This document shows positions 35,006-44,700 of a stretch of 64,000 nt of DNA, one piece after another. Source of the DNA: Saprospiraceae bacterium (GTDB lineage: Bacteria; Bacteroidota; Bacteroidia; Chitinophagales; Saprospiraceae); assembly GCA_021739645.1 (NCBI GenBank), contig JAIPBL010000016.1:1-64000 (forward strand), in the 5' to 3' direction. The position numbers were made by a program, and so were the translations under genes. Numbering within the stretch: position 1 is the first letter of the stretch; every line of letters begins with the position of its first letter. The notes under the pieces are model-generated. The model was not told where the DNA came from. It did no database searches and worked only from the letters and a program-made list of their open reading frames with translations.

Positions 35006-36481
35006 TCACCTCGCCGTGTTCTCCAGCACCACGAATGGGATGCCATCTTTCACCCACCTTTTCACCTCTCCACCATCAGGCACCACTTCGAAGGCCATAC
35101 TACCCAACACTAGGTCGAGGTCGCCATCTGCATCAAAATCGGCGGCATCCATCACCATCCAACGTCCTTTTTCTACCGCAGGAAAGCTGCGGGCCTTGAA
35201 CTTCAAGTCGCCTGTGTTTTCAAAGAAAACGAAACCCGCCTCCGGCGTTTTTTCAAAATCGGGGAAAAAGGAAATGGCGGCAATATCCATATCACCGTCA
35301 AGGTCGAAGTCGGCGGGCACGGCGGCATAAGCACCTTGCAGGTGTTGGAAAAAGACTTCTTCAAACCCATTTTTACCATCATTCTGAAAGATATGGATGC
35401 CGTGGTACGGCTTGCTCACGGGCGGGAAGTCGGCGTTGTCGCCGCAGGTGTAAAGGATATCCGGGTGGCTGTCACCGTCAAAGTCGAAAAAACGGAAAAA
35501 GCTGGAGCCGTAGCTGGGCGGGAAACGCAGCGCCCGCACCTCCTCGAACTCGCCGCCACCTTTATTATAGTAAACAAAAATGCCCTCGTCGCCCTGCCCG
35601 AACAATGCCGTGATGTCAAGCAGCCCATCTCCGTTAAGGTCACGCACTTCCGAACGGATGGCACCGGGCATGTTGCGGAGCAAATGCCGTTCAAAACCTC
35701 CCCGCCCGTCGTTTTTCCACCAACTGAGGTTGCCCGCCCATTTGCCAAACTCGCAGGTCACGAGGTCGAAGCGCCCGTCCGCATCGAGGTCGGCCAGCTC
35801 GGTATGCGCAGGGCGGCGCAAGCTGTCGAGCAGCGTGATGGGAGGTGCGCCTTGCTTTTTTGGCAAAAAAACCACGCTGCCTGTTGTCTCATCGGTCGGT
35901 GAAAACGAGCCGATGCAGGTCACGAGGTCGCCCTCCGGGATGCGGTTCAGCCAGACAGCCCCGCCGGGCACTTTTGCCGTTTTTTTCAAAACCATTTTGT
36001 TGTCAAACTGGAACAGATTGCCAGTGTGCACATCGCTGAGGTAGAGGTTTTCCCCATCGAATTTGGTCATCAGCGTACCCGGCGGACTGAGGTAGTGGTC
36101 GGGAAACCGGACTTCGAACTGCGGAAGCGCTTTTTCGATGGAAAACGGCTCGGCAGCAATTGGCTCGGATGGCGAGTTTTTTAGGTAAAATTGGCGGATT
36201 GCTTCCCAATCTTCTCTGGAAATAAAAGCACCTTCCGGCGCAGGTGCAGCACCTTCGGCAAGGTCGGCAGGCAAGGCGCCCACCATGACGCCCATGCGGG
36301 GCAACACATATTTTTCCCAAGAATTTTTATCCAACAACGAAGGCGATGGGTAGGCATGACAGGCGGCGCACTGGATTTTGGCAAGTGCTTCGCCATCGGT
36401 TTTCTGCGGGTTTTCTGCGCATCGGCTGAAAGCCAGGATGCCGAAAACAATAATAATCAAAGAAGGAGTTTGGTACTTCAT
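35006..36481 (-). CDS. Mono-heme FG-GAP repeat lipoprotein
   Basis: A 491-residue lipoprotein; the signal ends ILAFSRC (about Cys21). Near the N-terminus is a single c-type heme site, QCAACHAYP, within a small cytochrome-like segment. The rest is a beta-propeller of FG-GAP/VCBS repeats with Ca-binding loops such as DLDADGRFDLVT, DLNGDGLLDITA, DFDLDGDMDIAA and DFDADGDLDLVL. Likely surface or periplasmic electron transfer or adhesion; substrate unknown. Candidate starts at 36520 and 36490 precede it, but 36481 begins the signal peptide. Confidence 0.82.
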   Translation of the reverse strand: MKYQTPSLIIIVFGILAFSRCAENPQKTDGEALAKIQCAACHAYPSPSLLDKNSWEKYVLPRMGVMVGALPADLAEGAAPAPEGAFISREDWEAIRQFYLKNSPSEPIAAEPFSIEKALPQFEVRFPDHYLSPPGTLMTKFDGENLYLSDVHTGNLFQFDNKMVLKKTAKVPGGAVWLNRIPEGDLVTCIGSFSPTDETTGSVVFLPKKQGAPPITLLDSLRRPAHTELADLDADGRFDLVTCEFGKWAGNLSWWKNDGRGGFERHLLRNMPGAIRSEVRDLNGDGLLDITALFGQGDEGIFVYYNKGGGEFEEVRALRFPPSYGSSFFRFFDFDGDSHPDILYTCGDNADFPPVSKPYHGIHIFQNDGKNGFEEVFFQHLQGAYAAVPADFDLDGDMDIAAISFFPDFEKTPEAGFVFFENTGDLKFKARSFPAVEKGRWMVMDAADFDADGDLDLVLGSMAFEVVPDGGEVKRWVKDGIPFVVLENTAR

Positions 36482-36704
36482 TCCGTCCATTTTTTTTGGA
36501 CTGCTGATTACGGCGTTCAAGTAAATTATGGATTCGCAGGTTGTTATTTTTGGATTAATTCATCGGCAGTTTCCGAAGCTTAGAAGTTTTTTGAGGCTGC
36601 GCCTGAAAATTTGGAGTGACATTAACTTAACCCAAAAATAAAATGCACTACCCTATCTGCTTACGCCCAAGCATTACCTTCACATCTCAAACAAAGCATC
36701 ATTC

Positions 36705-39452
36705 ATGAAAAGTACCATCCTACCCGTTCTAGCATTCTACCTTTTTATCTGCCCCATTTTTTCCCAAAAAACCGTCACCACCCTACAAGTCCCCGGCGCA
36801 ACCGAGTTTTGCAAAATAGGTTCGCCAGAGGCGGATTACTCCGTACTGCCCAGCGGGCGCTACGTGACCCCGGCGGGCAAGGCCGTACCCATCACCCGTG
36901 CGCCTTACGGTCTGGCCATCAGTCCCGACGGGCAAACGGCGCTCGTGCTGCACAACGACGTGGTCACGAAAATCGACCTCCGTAACCCCGACCGCCCCGT
37001 GCGGATGCCCAGCTACGACAAGTTCGTGCCAGCCGTGCTGGAAGGCTCCTCCTGCATGGGCATCGCCTTCCTGCCCGACGGCAAAACCGCCTGGCTCTCC
37101 GGCGGCGACAAGGGAACCGTCGTACTGCTGGACGTGGAGAACAACCGCCGCTTGAAGACCATCAGCGTGGATGGGGAGTTTGGTGGTAAAACTTACGAGG
37201 ACAGCTACTTGACAGATATCGTTTTGGACAAAAAGCGAAACCACCTCCTCGCCCTCGACCGTGGCAACAACCGATTAATAAAACTGGATTTGGCTTCGCA
37301 AAAACTGGTGGCCAGCATCCCCGTCGGGCGCATCCCGTTCGGCATCGCCATTTCCCCGGACGGCAGGACGGCTTTTGTCGCAAATGTTGGCATCTTCGAT
37401 TACCCGCTCGTGCCGGGCGTTACCCCTGAAAACATTGGAACGATGGGCCTCGAAGTGCCCGCCTACGGCTACCCGTCGAAGGAAGCGGAGGAGGGCGTCA
37501 CCTACCCCGACGGTCGAAAAATCCCCGGCCTCGGCAGCCCCCTCGACGAGCGGGCGATGAGCATCTGGACGGTGGATTTGGAGCAAAACACGGTGACGGG
37601 CAAGTTCAAAACCGGCCTGCAAATCGGCGATGAATTCGAGAACGAGGAGGAAGAAGAGGAGGGCGAAATCGTGGGCGGGGCGCACCCAAACTCCGTGGCG
37701 GTGGGCAGTCGCTGCGCCTATATTTCCAATTCGCAGAACGACCTCATCTCCGTTTTTGACCTTAAAAAACACAAGGTCGTGCGGGACATCCCGCTCCGTT
37801 TTCACAAAACCCTCGACCACTACCGGGGCATCATGCCCTTCGGCGTGGCGCTTTCGCCCGATGAAAAAACACTGTACGTTGCCTGCCTGAGCTTGAACGC
37901 CGTGGCGGTCATTGACACCAAAAAAGGCAAGGTGAAGGGCTATATCCCCACCGGCTGGATGCCCTCGAGGGTGAAAGTTTCGCCGGACGGCAAGCAAATC
38001 TTCGTCACCTCGGCCCGTGGCTACGGCGCTGGGCCCAACGGTGGTGCGGGTTTTTCGGCTCCGCCGCAAGGCACGTACATCGGCGACATCCAGCTTGGCA
38101 CCTTTCAAATCGTGGACGTACCTGACGAGGAGACCCTGAAAAAATACACGCAGCAGGTTTTGAAAAACACCTTCCGGGAGGTGCAGGTCGTGGACGACGG
38201 CAAGAATCCAGTCCCTACCCTACCCGGCCTTAGGGAGAGCCCCATCAAGCACATCGTCTATGTTACGAAGGAAAACCGCACCTACGACGAGGTGTTCGGG
38301 CAGCTGCCGCAGGCGAGGGGCGACGCCACGCTCGCCCGCTTCGGCACGGGGGTGGACGTGCCAGCGAACAAGGCCGGGTCGCCCGCCGTGACAGCCGCCA
38401 ACGTGATGCCGAACCACCTGAAAATTGCGCAGCAATGGGCCTTCAGTGATAATTTTTACTGCGACTCGGACGCCAGCATCCACGGCCACAAATGGATGGT
38501 CGGCACCATCCCGAACGAGTACGTGGAGGTGAACTCGCAGACCAGCGCAGCGCACAAGCCGTTCAGCAGCGCACCGGGCAGGCGCTTCCCCCGCACCACG
38601 GGCGCACAAGACCCCGAAGACTACAACGAGCGGGGCGGTATCTGGGAAAACCTCGCACGGGACGGCGTGACCTACTACAATTTTGGCGAAGCCAACGAAT
38701 ACACCGAGCCGTCGGAGGAGAAATTCGACACGCTGTTCGGGGCGCGGCACTCGGTCGTTTACCCGATGCCGAAGGTGCTGTTCGACCGCACGAGTTTCAC
38801 CTACCCAGGCTACAATACGAACGTGCCCGACCAGTTTCGGATGGACAAGTTTGAGGAGGAATTTATGAAGAAATGGCTTGCTGGCGCTGATTCTATGCCA
38901 GATGTTTTGACCATCATCTTGCCCAACGACCACGGCGCTGGCCCCCGCCCGACGGAGGGCTACCCGTACCTCGAAAGCTACATGGCCGACAACGACCTGG
39001 CGCTGGGCAGGCTGCTCCATTTCCTCAGCCGCACGCCGTACTGGAAAAACATGCTGGTCATCGTGACCGAGGACGACCCGCAGGGCGGCGTTGACCACGT
39101 GGACGCCCACCGCTCCGTGCTGCTCATGGCCGGGCCGTATGTGAAGCGAGGCTATGTGTCGCACACCCACGCCAATTTCGGGAGCCTGCTCCGGCTGATT
39201 TACACGCTGACCGATGCTGGCTTCGTGAACCACTACGACCTGACGGCGAGCCTGCTCACCGATTTTTTCACCGATAAACCGGACTTCACGCCGTACACGC
39301 TAGAGCCGTCCGACACCCGGATTTTCGATCCGCAAAAGGCAATGGACGTTTACCACAAGACCTTTAATTGGGAGAAAATCAAGCAAGGGCCGAAGATGGA
39401 CGACGAGGGGGAGCAGCGGAAGTGGTTTTATGAGCAGCAGAAGGGGAATTAA
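36705..39452 (+). CDS. YncE-type beta-propeller / phosphoesterase fusion protein (copy 2)
   Basis: A 915-residue exported protein, signal MKSTILPVLAFYLFICPIFSQ. Residues about 60-460 are YncE propeller units (GLAISPDGQTALVLHNDV, GIAISPDGRTAFVANVG, GVALSPDEKTLYVACLS). Residues about 510-870 are phosphoesterase/alkaline-phosphatase-like (IVYVTKENRTYDEVFGQL, SDNFYCDSDASIHGHKW, IVTEDDPQGGVDHVDAHRS). An acidic insert EDEFENEEEEEEGE-like run lies near residue 310. It is a paralogue of the protein at 11483-13909 but uses a cleaved signal, so it is not a lipoprotein. It is followed by a TonB receptor on the same strand. Confidence 0.85.
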   Translation: MKSTILPVLAFYLFICPIFSQKTVTTLQVPGATEFCKIGSPEADYSVLPSGRYVTPAGKAVPITRAPYGLAISPDGQTALVLHNDVVTKIDLRNPDRPVRMPSYDKFVPAVLEGSSCMGIAFLPDGKTAWLSGGDKGTVVLLDVENNRRLKTISVDGEFGGKTYEDSYLTDIVLDKKRNHLLALDRGNNRLIKLDLASQKLVASIPVGRIPFGIAISPDGRTAFVANVGIFDYPLVPGVTPENIGTMGLEVPAYGYPSKEAEEGVTYPDGRKIPGLGSPLDERAMSIWTVDLEQNTVTGKFKTGLQIGDEFENEEEEEEGEIVGGAHPNSVAVGSRCAYISNSQNDLISVFDLKKHKVVRDIPLRFHKTLDHYRGIMPFGVALSPDEKTLYVACLSLNAVAVIDTKKGKVKGYIPTGWMPSRVKVSPDGKQIFVTSARGYGAGPNGGAGFSAPPQGTYIGDIQLGTFQIVDVPDEETLKKYTQQVLKNTFREVQVVDDGKNPVPTLPGLRESPIKHIVYVTKENRTYDEVFGQLPQARGDATLARFGTGVDVPANKAGSPAVTAANVMPNHLKIAQQWAFSDNFYCDSDASIHGHKWMVGTIPNEYVEVNSQTSAAHKPFSSAPGRRFPRTTGAQDPEDYNERGGIWENLARDGVTYYNFGEANEYTEPSEEKFDTLFGARHSVVYPMPKVLFDRTSFTYPGYNTNVPDQFRMDKFEEEFMKKWLAGADSMPDVLTIILPNDHGAGPRPTEGYPYLESYMADNDLALGRLLHFLSRTPYWKNMLVIVTEDDPQGGVDHVDAHRSVLLMAGPYVKRGYVSHTHANFGSLLRLIYTLTDAGFVNHYDLTASLLTDFFTDKPDFTPYTLEPSDTRIFDPQKAMDVYHKTFNWEKIKQGPKMDDEGEQRKWFYEQQKGN

Positions 39453-39534
39453 ACTGTCAGACATGGCACAATTTCCATCAAAACCAAGCGCAATTACAAG
39501 GCCATGGCATACCTTGGATTTTCAAATTTCAGCT

Positions 39535-41733
39535 ATGAAAACAAGTTACCTCGCATTTTTTCTTTTTTGGCTTTTTGTAAAATTTGGCGCTTCGCAAACA
39601 GTGCCCGCTCCGTTGCCGTTGCCAGGATTGAAGCCAATAAAATCTGGTATTCCATTCTCTTCCTATCTCGACAGACCGAGGCTTCCACCCCGCACAATCT
39701 ACCCGCCGCTGCCCACCGTCGTCGTCACTGCCCAGCGGATGGACAGCGACTACACCAAAACACCCGCCTCCATTTCCACGACTTGGGCTGGGATGGAGCG
39801 CCGCACTGTGCCAGAGGCACTGTCATCCACGCCCGGCGTTTTCGTCCAGAAGACCAACCACGGCGGCGGCTCGCCCTTCCTGCGCGGGCTGACCGGGAAC
39901 CAGACCCTGCTGCTCGTGGACGGCATCCGCCTCAGCAACGCCACTTTCCGGTACGGCCCAAACCAGTACCTGAACACCGTGGACCCGTACAGCGTGAGCA
40001 GCATCGAAGTGCTGAAAGGCGGCGGCAGCGTGGGCTACGGCTCGGATGCGCTCGGCGGCACGGTGAACGTTTTTTCGAAGAAACTCTATTTTTCCGATGA
40101 GCGGCAAAGACGCTGGACGAACAAGGTGAGCAGTTTTTGGCGAAGCCAAAACATGGAGAAAACCGGGCACGCCGAAACAGGTTTTTCGGGCAAAACTCTG
40201 GCGTTCTTCGCTGGCGGCACGTTCCGAAAGTTCGGCGACCTGGTGGGCGGCGACACGACCGGGGTGCAAAAACCAACGGGCTACGACGAGGCCGCCTTCG
40301 ACCTGAAAGGCAAGCTGCGGCTGGGCAGCAATGCCACGCTGACCGTGGCGCACCAGTTTTTCCGGCAGACGGACGTGCCCATTTTTCACAAAATCCAATT
40401 GGAAAACTTCGCCCGGAACCACGTCACGCGCCAGCAGCGCCAGCTGAGCTACGCCCGGTTCGAGTGGCTGGCGCCGCATTTGGGAAAGGTGTGGCAGCCA
40501 CTTCAAGTCCCCGCCCGAAGCCTGAAAACGGGCCTCCAAAAAATCACCGCCACCGCCTCGCTCCACCGCACCGACGAGGAGCGGGAAAGCCAAAAGAACG
40601 GCTCCCCCACCCTGCGCAAGGAATCCGACGAGGTGCGCAGCCTCGGTGCTTCCGTGCTGGCGGAGTTCACCGTGGCCGAGTGGTGGCGCTCGACCGTGGG
40701 CTTGGAAGCCTACCACGACCTGGTGGGCAGCCGCCGAACGGACGTGGACACGGACACCGGCAGCGAGGCGTCCAATCGGGGCCTCTACCCCGACGGCGCC
40801 ACGCACCAGAGCGCGGCTATTTTTTGTACCAACGAATGGGAAACTGGCGACTGGAACTTCACGGGCGGGCTGCGTTTCAATCATTTTTCGATAAAAACGG
40901 AAGACGACAATATCGGCAAGACGCACCTGACGCCGAATGCACTGGTCTGGAATGCTGGGGCGCTTCGCAGAATGAACCGGTTCAACTCCACGTTTGCCAG
41001 CATCAACTCGGCCTTCCGCGCCCCGAACGTGGACGACCTAGGCTCGCTGGGCATCGTGGATTTCCGCTACGAGGTGCCGACGGCGGACTTGCGACCCGAG
41101 AAATCCTACAACTTCGAGTTGGGCTGGCGGCAAAAAAGGGAGCGCTGGGGTACTGAGGTGGCTGTTTTCAGGAACGAGTTGCGCGACCTCATCACGCGGG
41201 TGAGGGTGGGCACGGACAGCATTGCTGGGTATCCGGTTTACCAAAAGGAGAACGTGCAGCGGGGGTTTGTGCAGGGAGTTGAGGTGAGTAGCTGGCTCAG
41301 TTTACCAAAAAACTTGGGGCTCCGCGGCAACCTTGCTTGGCAGTGCGGTCAGAACGTGACGGACGGTGAGCCGTTGCGACGCATTCCGCCAATGTTTGGC
41401 GGCCTGATGTTGATTTACGAAGACAAGAAACAACGAGCATTAGGCAAGCAGGCAAGCTATTATTGGTGGGCTTTAATAGAATGGAATTTTGCCTCCAAAC
41501 AGGACCGCCTCGCAACGGGCGACAAAGCCGACAACCGAATCCCGGCAGGTGGCACGCCTGGCTGGCAGGTCGTGAATATTTACGCCCGATGGAGCATCTC
41601 CGTAAATGATGGAGCCTACCTTGTTTTGAAGCCGGGCATTTGGAACATCCTGAATGCCGACTACCGCTACCACGGTTCTGGCGTGAACGGCATCGGGAGG
41701 AGTGTTTCCTTGGGGGCGACGGTGACGTTTTGA
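39535..41733 (+). CDS. TonB-dependent outer-membrane receptor
   Basis: A 732-residue receptor, signal peptide MKTSYLAFFLFWLFVKFGAS. The plug domain follows (LPTVVVTAQRMDSDY, PGVFVQKTNHGGGSPFLRGLTGNQTLLLVDGIRL, SVGYGSDALGGTVNVFSKK), then a beta-barrel ending GATVTF. It lacks the SusC extra N-terminal domain and resembles cobalamin/siderophore-type receptors. ATG 39535, 83 bp after the phosphoesterase stop, is preferred over 39430, which would overlap it. Co-transcription suggests uptake linked to the enzyme; ligand unknown. Confidence 0.9.
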   Translation: MKTSYLAFFLFWLFVKFGASQTVPAPLPLPGLKPIKSGIPFSSYLDRPRLPPRTIYPPLPTVVVTAQRMDSDYTKTPASISTTWAGMERRTVPEALSSTPGVFVQKTNHGGGSPFLRGLTGNQTLLLVDGIRLSNATFRYGPNQYLNTVDPYSVSSIEVLKGGGSVGYGSDALGGTVNVFSKKLYFSDERQRRWTNKVSSFWRSQNMEKTGHAETGFSGKTLAFFAGGTFRKFGDLVGGDTTGVQKPTGYDEAAFDLKGKLRLGSNATLTVAHQFFRQTDVPIFHKIQLENFARNHVTRQQRQLSYARFEWLAPHLGKVWQPLQVPARSLKTGLQKITATASLHRTDEERESQKNGSPTLRKESDEVRSLGASVLAEFTVAEWWRSTVGLEAYHDLVGSRRTDVDTDTGSEASNRGLYPDGATHQSAAIFCTNEWETGDWNFTGGLRFNHFSIKTEDDNIGKTHLTPNALVWNAGALRRMNRFNSTFASINSAFRAPNVDDLGSLGIVDFRYEVPTADLRPEKSYNFELGWRQKRERWGTEVAVFRNELRDLITRVRVGTDSIAGYPVYQKENVQRGFVQGVEVSSWLSLPKNLGLRGNLAWQCGQNVTDGEPLRRIPPMFGGLMLIYEDKKQRALGKQASYYWWALIEWNFASKQDRLATGDKADNRIPAGGTPGWQVVNIYARWSISVNDGAYLVLKPGIWNILNADYRYHGSGVNGIGRSVSLGATVTF

Positions 41734-41743
41734 GAGGTGGTAT

Positions 41744-44700
41744 TTATTGCTCGTTGATGTCAATTACCCGTTTTTTACCTTTAAAATCAACCACTTCAAC
41801 CGATACCACGCCCGGTGGCAAAAACAGCGTTCGGGACGACTGCGACAAAAATCCCTGACCGTAGGATGCCTCCGCACGCATGGTGCGCCCATCGCCGAAC
41901 TTCAAAATAGCGGCGCAGTCGTTGGGTTGGAGCGCTATCGTTTCCAGTTTTATTCCAGCTTTCAGGATTTGCAATTTGCCCCGGTTTTGGCCGGAGGCCA
42001 CCAATAAACTACCATCGCCGCCCCGCACGGCGGCTAGGCTTTTGGCGTCACCGGGGATGCAGATGCCGCTTTCTTTCATGGAAACTGGGTTGAAATTCCC
42101 CTTGCCGTCACCGAGCAGCACCAGCCCGTTCATGGCATCGTGGCGGCCCATGCCCACCTCGGTGCCGAAGTCATTGCCAGAAAGCAGCAGGTCGGGGTTG
42201 CCGTCACCGTTGAAGTCTTCGGTCAGGATGCCGTGAACGGGGGCCAGTTGTGCCGCTGTCGGCAGTTCGTGCAATTGGAACTTGCCCGCTCCGAGGTTCT
42301 CCAAGTAGCTGGTAGCAAACCAATCGGCTTTCAATACGAGCGGCTGCACATCTGGGAACTTGTCAACTACCGACTTCATCGGAGCTACGCCAAGGTCGGC
42401 GTGGCGCGGAAACTTCCCCTTTAGTTTGATTACCTGTTTTTCCATGTCGGGCCTGCCGAAGTAGGGGAACTCTACCCAGTCGCCTTTCAGGTCGGGGAAA
42501 AAAGTGGCGGGGATGGCATCGAGCGAACCGTTGCCATCAAAATCGGCGGCGTACACGGCCGTGTAGCGTTGGTCGTCCGCCTTGAAGAGCGAGTTTTTAC
42601 CCATGTTGCCCGCCACGTAATCCATGTCGCCGTCCATATCGAAGTCGGCGGCGACAAGGCTGTTCCACCAGCCAGCCGAATTCGGGATTCGGATGGCAGA
42701 TTGCGGATTGAAAAACCCTTTTTCGTTTTTGAAAAAAGTCAGCGGCATCCACTCTCCGGCGAGCAGTAGGTCCACCCATCCGTCATTGTCGAAGTCAGTC
42801 CAGAGGGCATCGCAAACGAGGCCGAGGTCTTTCAGCGCGGGGGCATCGTCGGCGAGGCTGAATTTCACGCTGCCTTTTTGGCTGTCGTTGCGCAGGAGGT
42901 AGCTGCTGACAGGTTTTGGGTACTCGGTGGGGTGCATCCTGCCGCCCACGAACATATCGAGGTCGCCGTCGCGATCATAGTCGGCGGCACGGGCACAGGA
43001 TCCACTTTTTCCGAAAACAGGCAACGCATTTTGGGCCAACAGGAATTGTCCATTTTCATTTAAAAAAAGCCGGTCTTGGTAAACGTTGCTGTCCACCGAG
43101 AACTCGTTGCCGCCGCTGACGAGGTACAAATCGTTGTCGTTGTCGTTGTCCACGTCGAAGAGCAGGACGCCGAGTTCTTCTTCCAGCTTGGGCTTTTCCG
43201 TGTCCTGAAACAAGTTTTGTTGGACAAAACCGCTTTGTCCGTCCTGGTTTTGGACAAAAAAACTGCCCCTGAAAAAATGGGAACCACCCACGTAAAAATC
43301 GTCGAGGCCATCGCCGTTCACATCGCCCACCGCCAGCCCGGGGCCATACTGGGAAAGCTTGTGCGGCAGCAGCCGCTGGACGTTGAAGTCGATAAAATCG
43401 CTGTCACGCTGGGTGTAGTTGACGCCAAGTTGCGTGGTCATGTCCGCAAAAAGTGGCGCTGAGGTGGTGGTTGGTTGATTACCCGGGGCTGGTTTTGCGT
43501 TGTCAAATTTTACTTCCAACACTTGGTTGGCAGCCACTTTTTTTAATAACTCTGTTCGGCCTGCCGGCCAAGTAATCCTAACGCTGTCCACCATCGTGGT
43601 TGAATCCAAGCCAAAGTGCAGCCCATTTTCCACCGAAGAAAGATAACCGCGGTAGGGCGAGTTTTCGCAGTATTGCATTTTACCATTTTTGGTGAAAACC
43701 TCCGCCGTGGCCCCCAGTCCATTGGAGTTTCCTTGTGGTCCAGCAAACTTGATTTTCAGCCAATTGGCCAGTTTTGGACGGGTTTCCACCAACTGGTTTT
43801 TGAAAATAAAGGCGCTGTCGTTGATGTTGTTGACCACATAATCGAGGTCGCCGTCGTTGTCGAGGTCGGTGTACGCTGCACCATTGGAGAAAGAAGGCTG
43901 GGTGAAGCCCCATTCAGCCGAGACGTCCTTGAAACTCGGGATGTTTTTCCCGTCGTTCTGGAAGGCATAGTTGTGGATTTTCACAACGGGTATTTGCTCC
44001 AGGAGCGTTTGTCGGTCCACCAAGTTCCCTGCCATTTGGTGGTAGTCCACAAAGTCCCGGTTGGTCACGTCCTTCGGGAAACCATTGGTGACCATGAGGT
44101 CCCGGTCGCCGTCGTTGTCAAAGTCGGCAGCCAAGGGTGACCAGCTCCAGTCGGTGCCGGCAATGTCCGCCAGCATGGATATTTCACTGAAAACAAGGTC
44201 ATCTGAGTCAGGGCACTGGCCTTGGTTCAGTTGGAAACTGTTTCGGACGTACTGGTACTGGTAGCCGTAGTGGTCGTTGTTTTGGTTGTTGGTGTAATTA
44301 TTCGGGGATAGCATGGTTTTTCGCCGAAAATTATCCGCTGGCAGCATGTCCACCGCCACCACGTCTGGCAGGCCGTCGTTGTTCAGGTCGGCCACGTCGT
44401 TGCCCATGGCGGAGTAGGAGGTGTGCTTGAAGTAGGTGGCAGATTTGTCCGTGAAAGTGACGCCTGCCCCGGTGGTATCCCCGCTGTTTATCCAAAGCAG
44501 GTCGTTGGTGAGGTAATCGTTGGTGACATAAACGTCTTGCCAGCCGTCCCGGTTGATGTCGCAAATGGTGACGCCGAGGCCAAAGCCTTCGATTTGGATG
44601 CCGGCTGCTTTTGAAACATCAGAGAAAACAGGGTGCCCGTCCGCCCCCAAGCCATCGTTGCGGTAGAGCTTGTCCGTGCGCCTGGAGGAGCCATCGGTGA

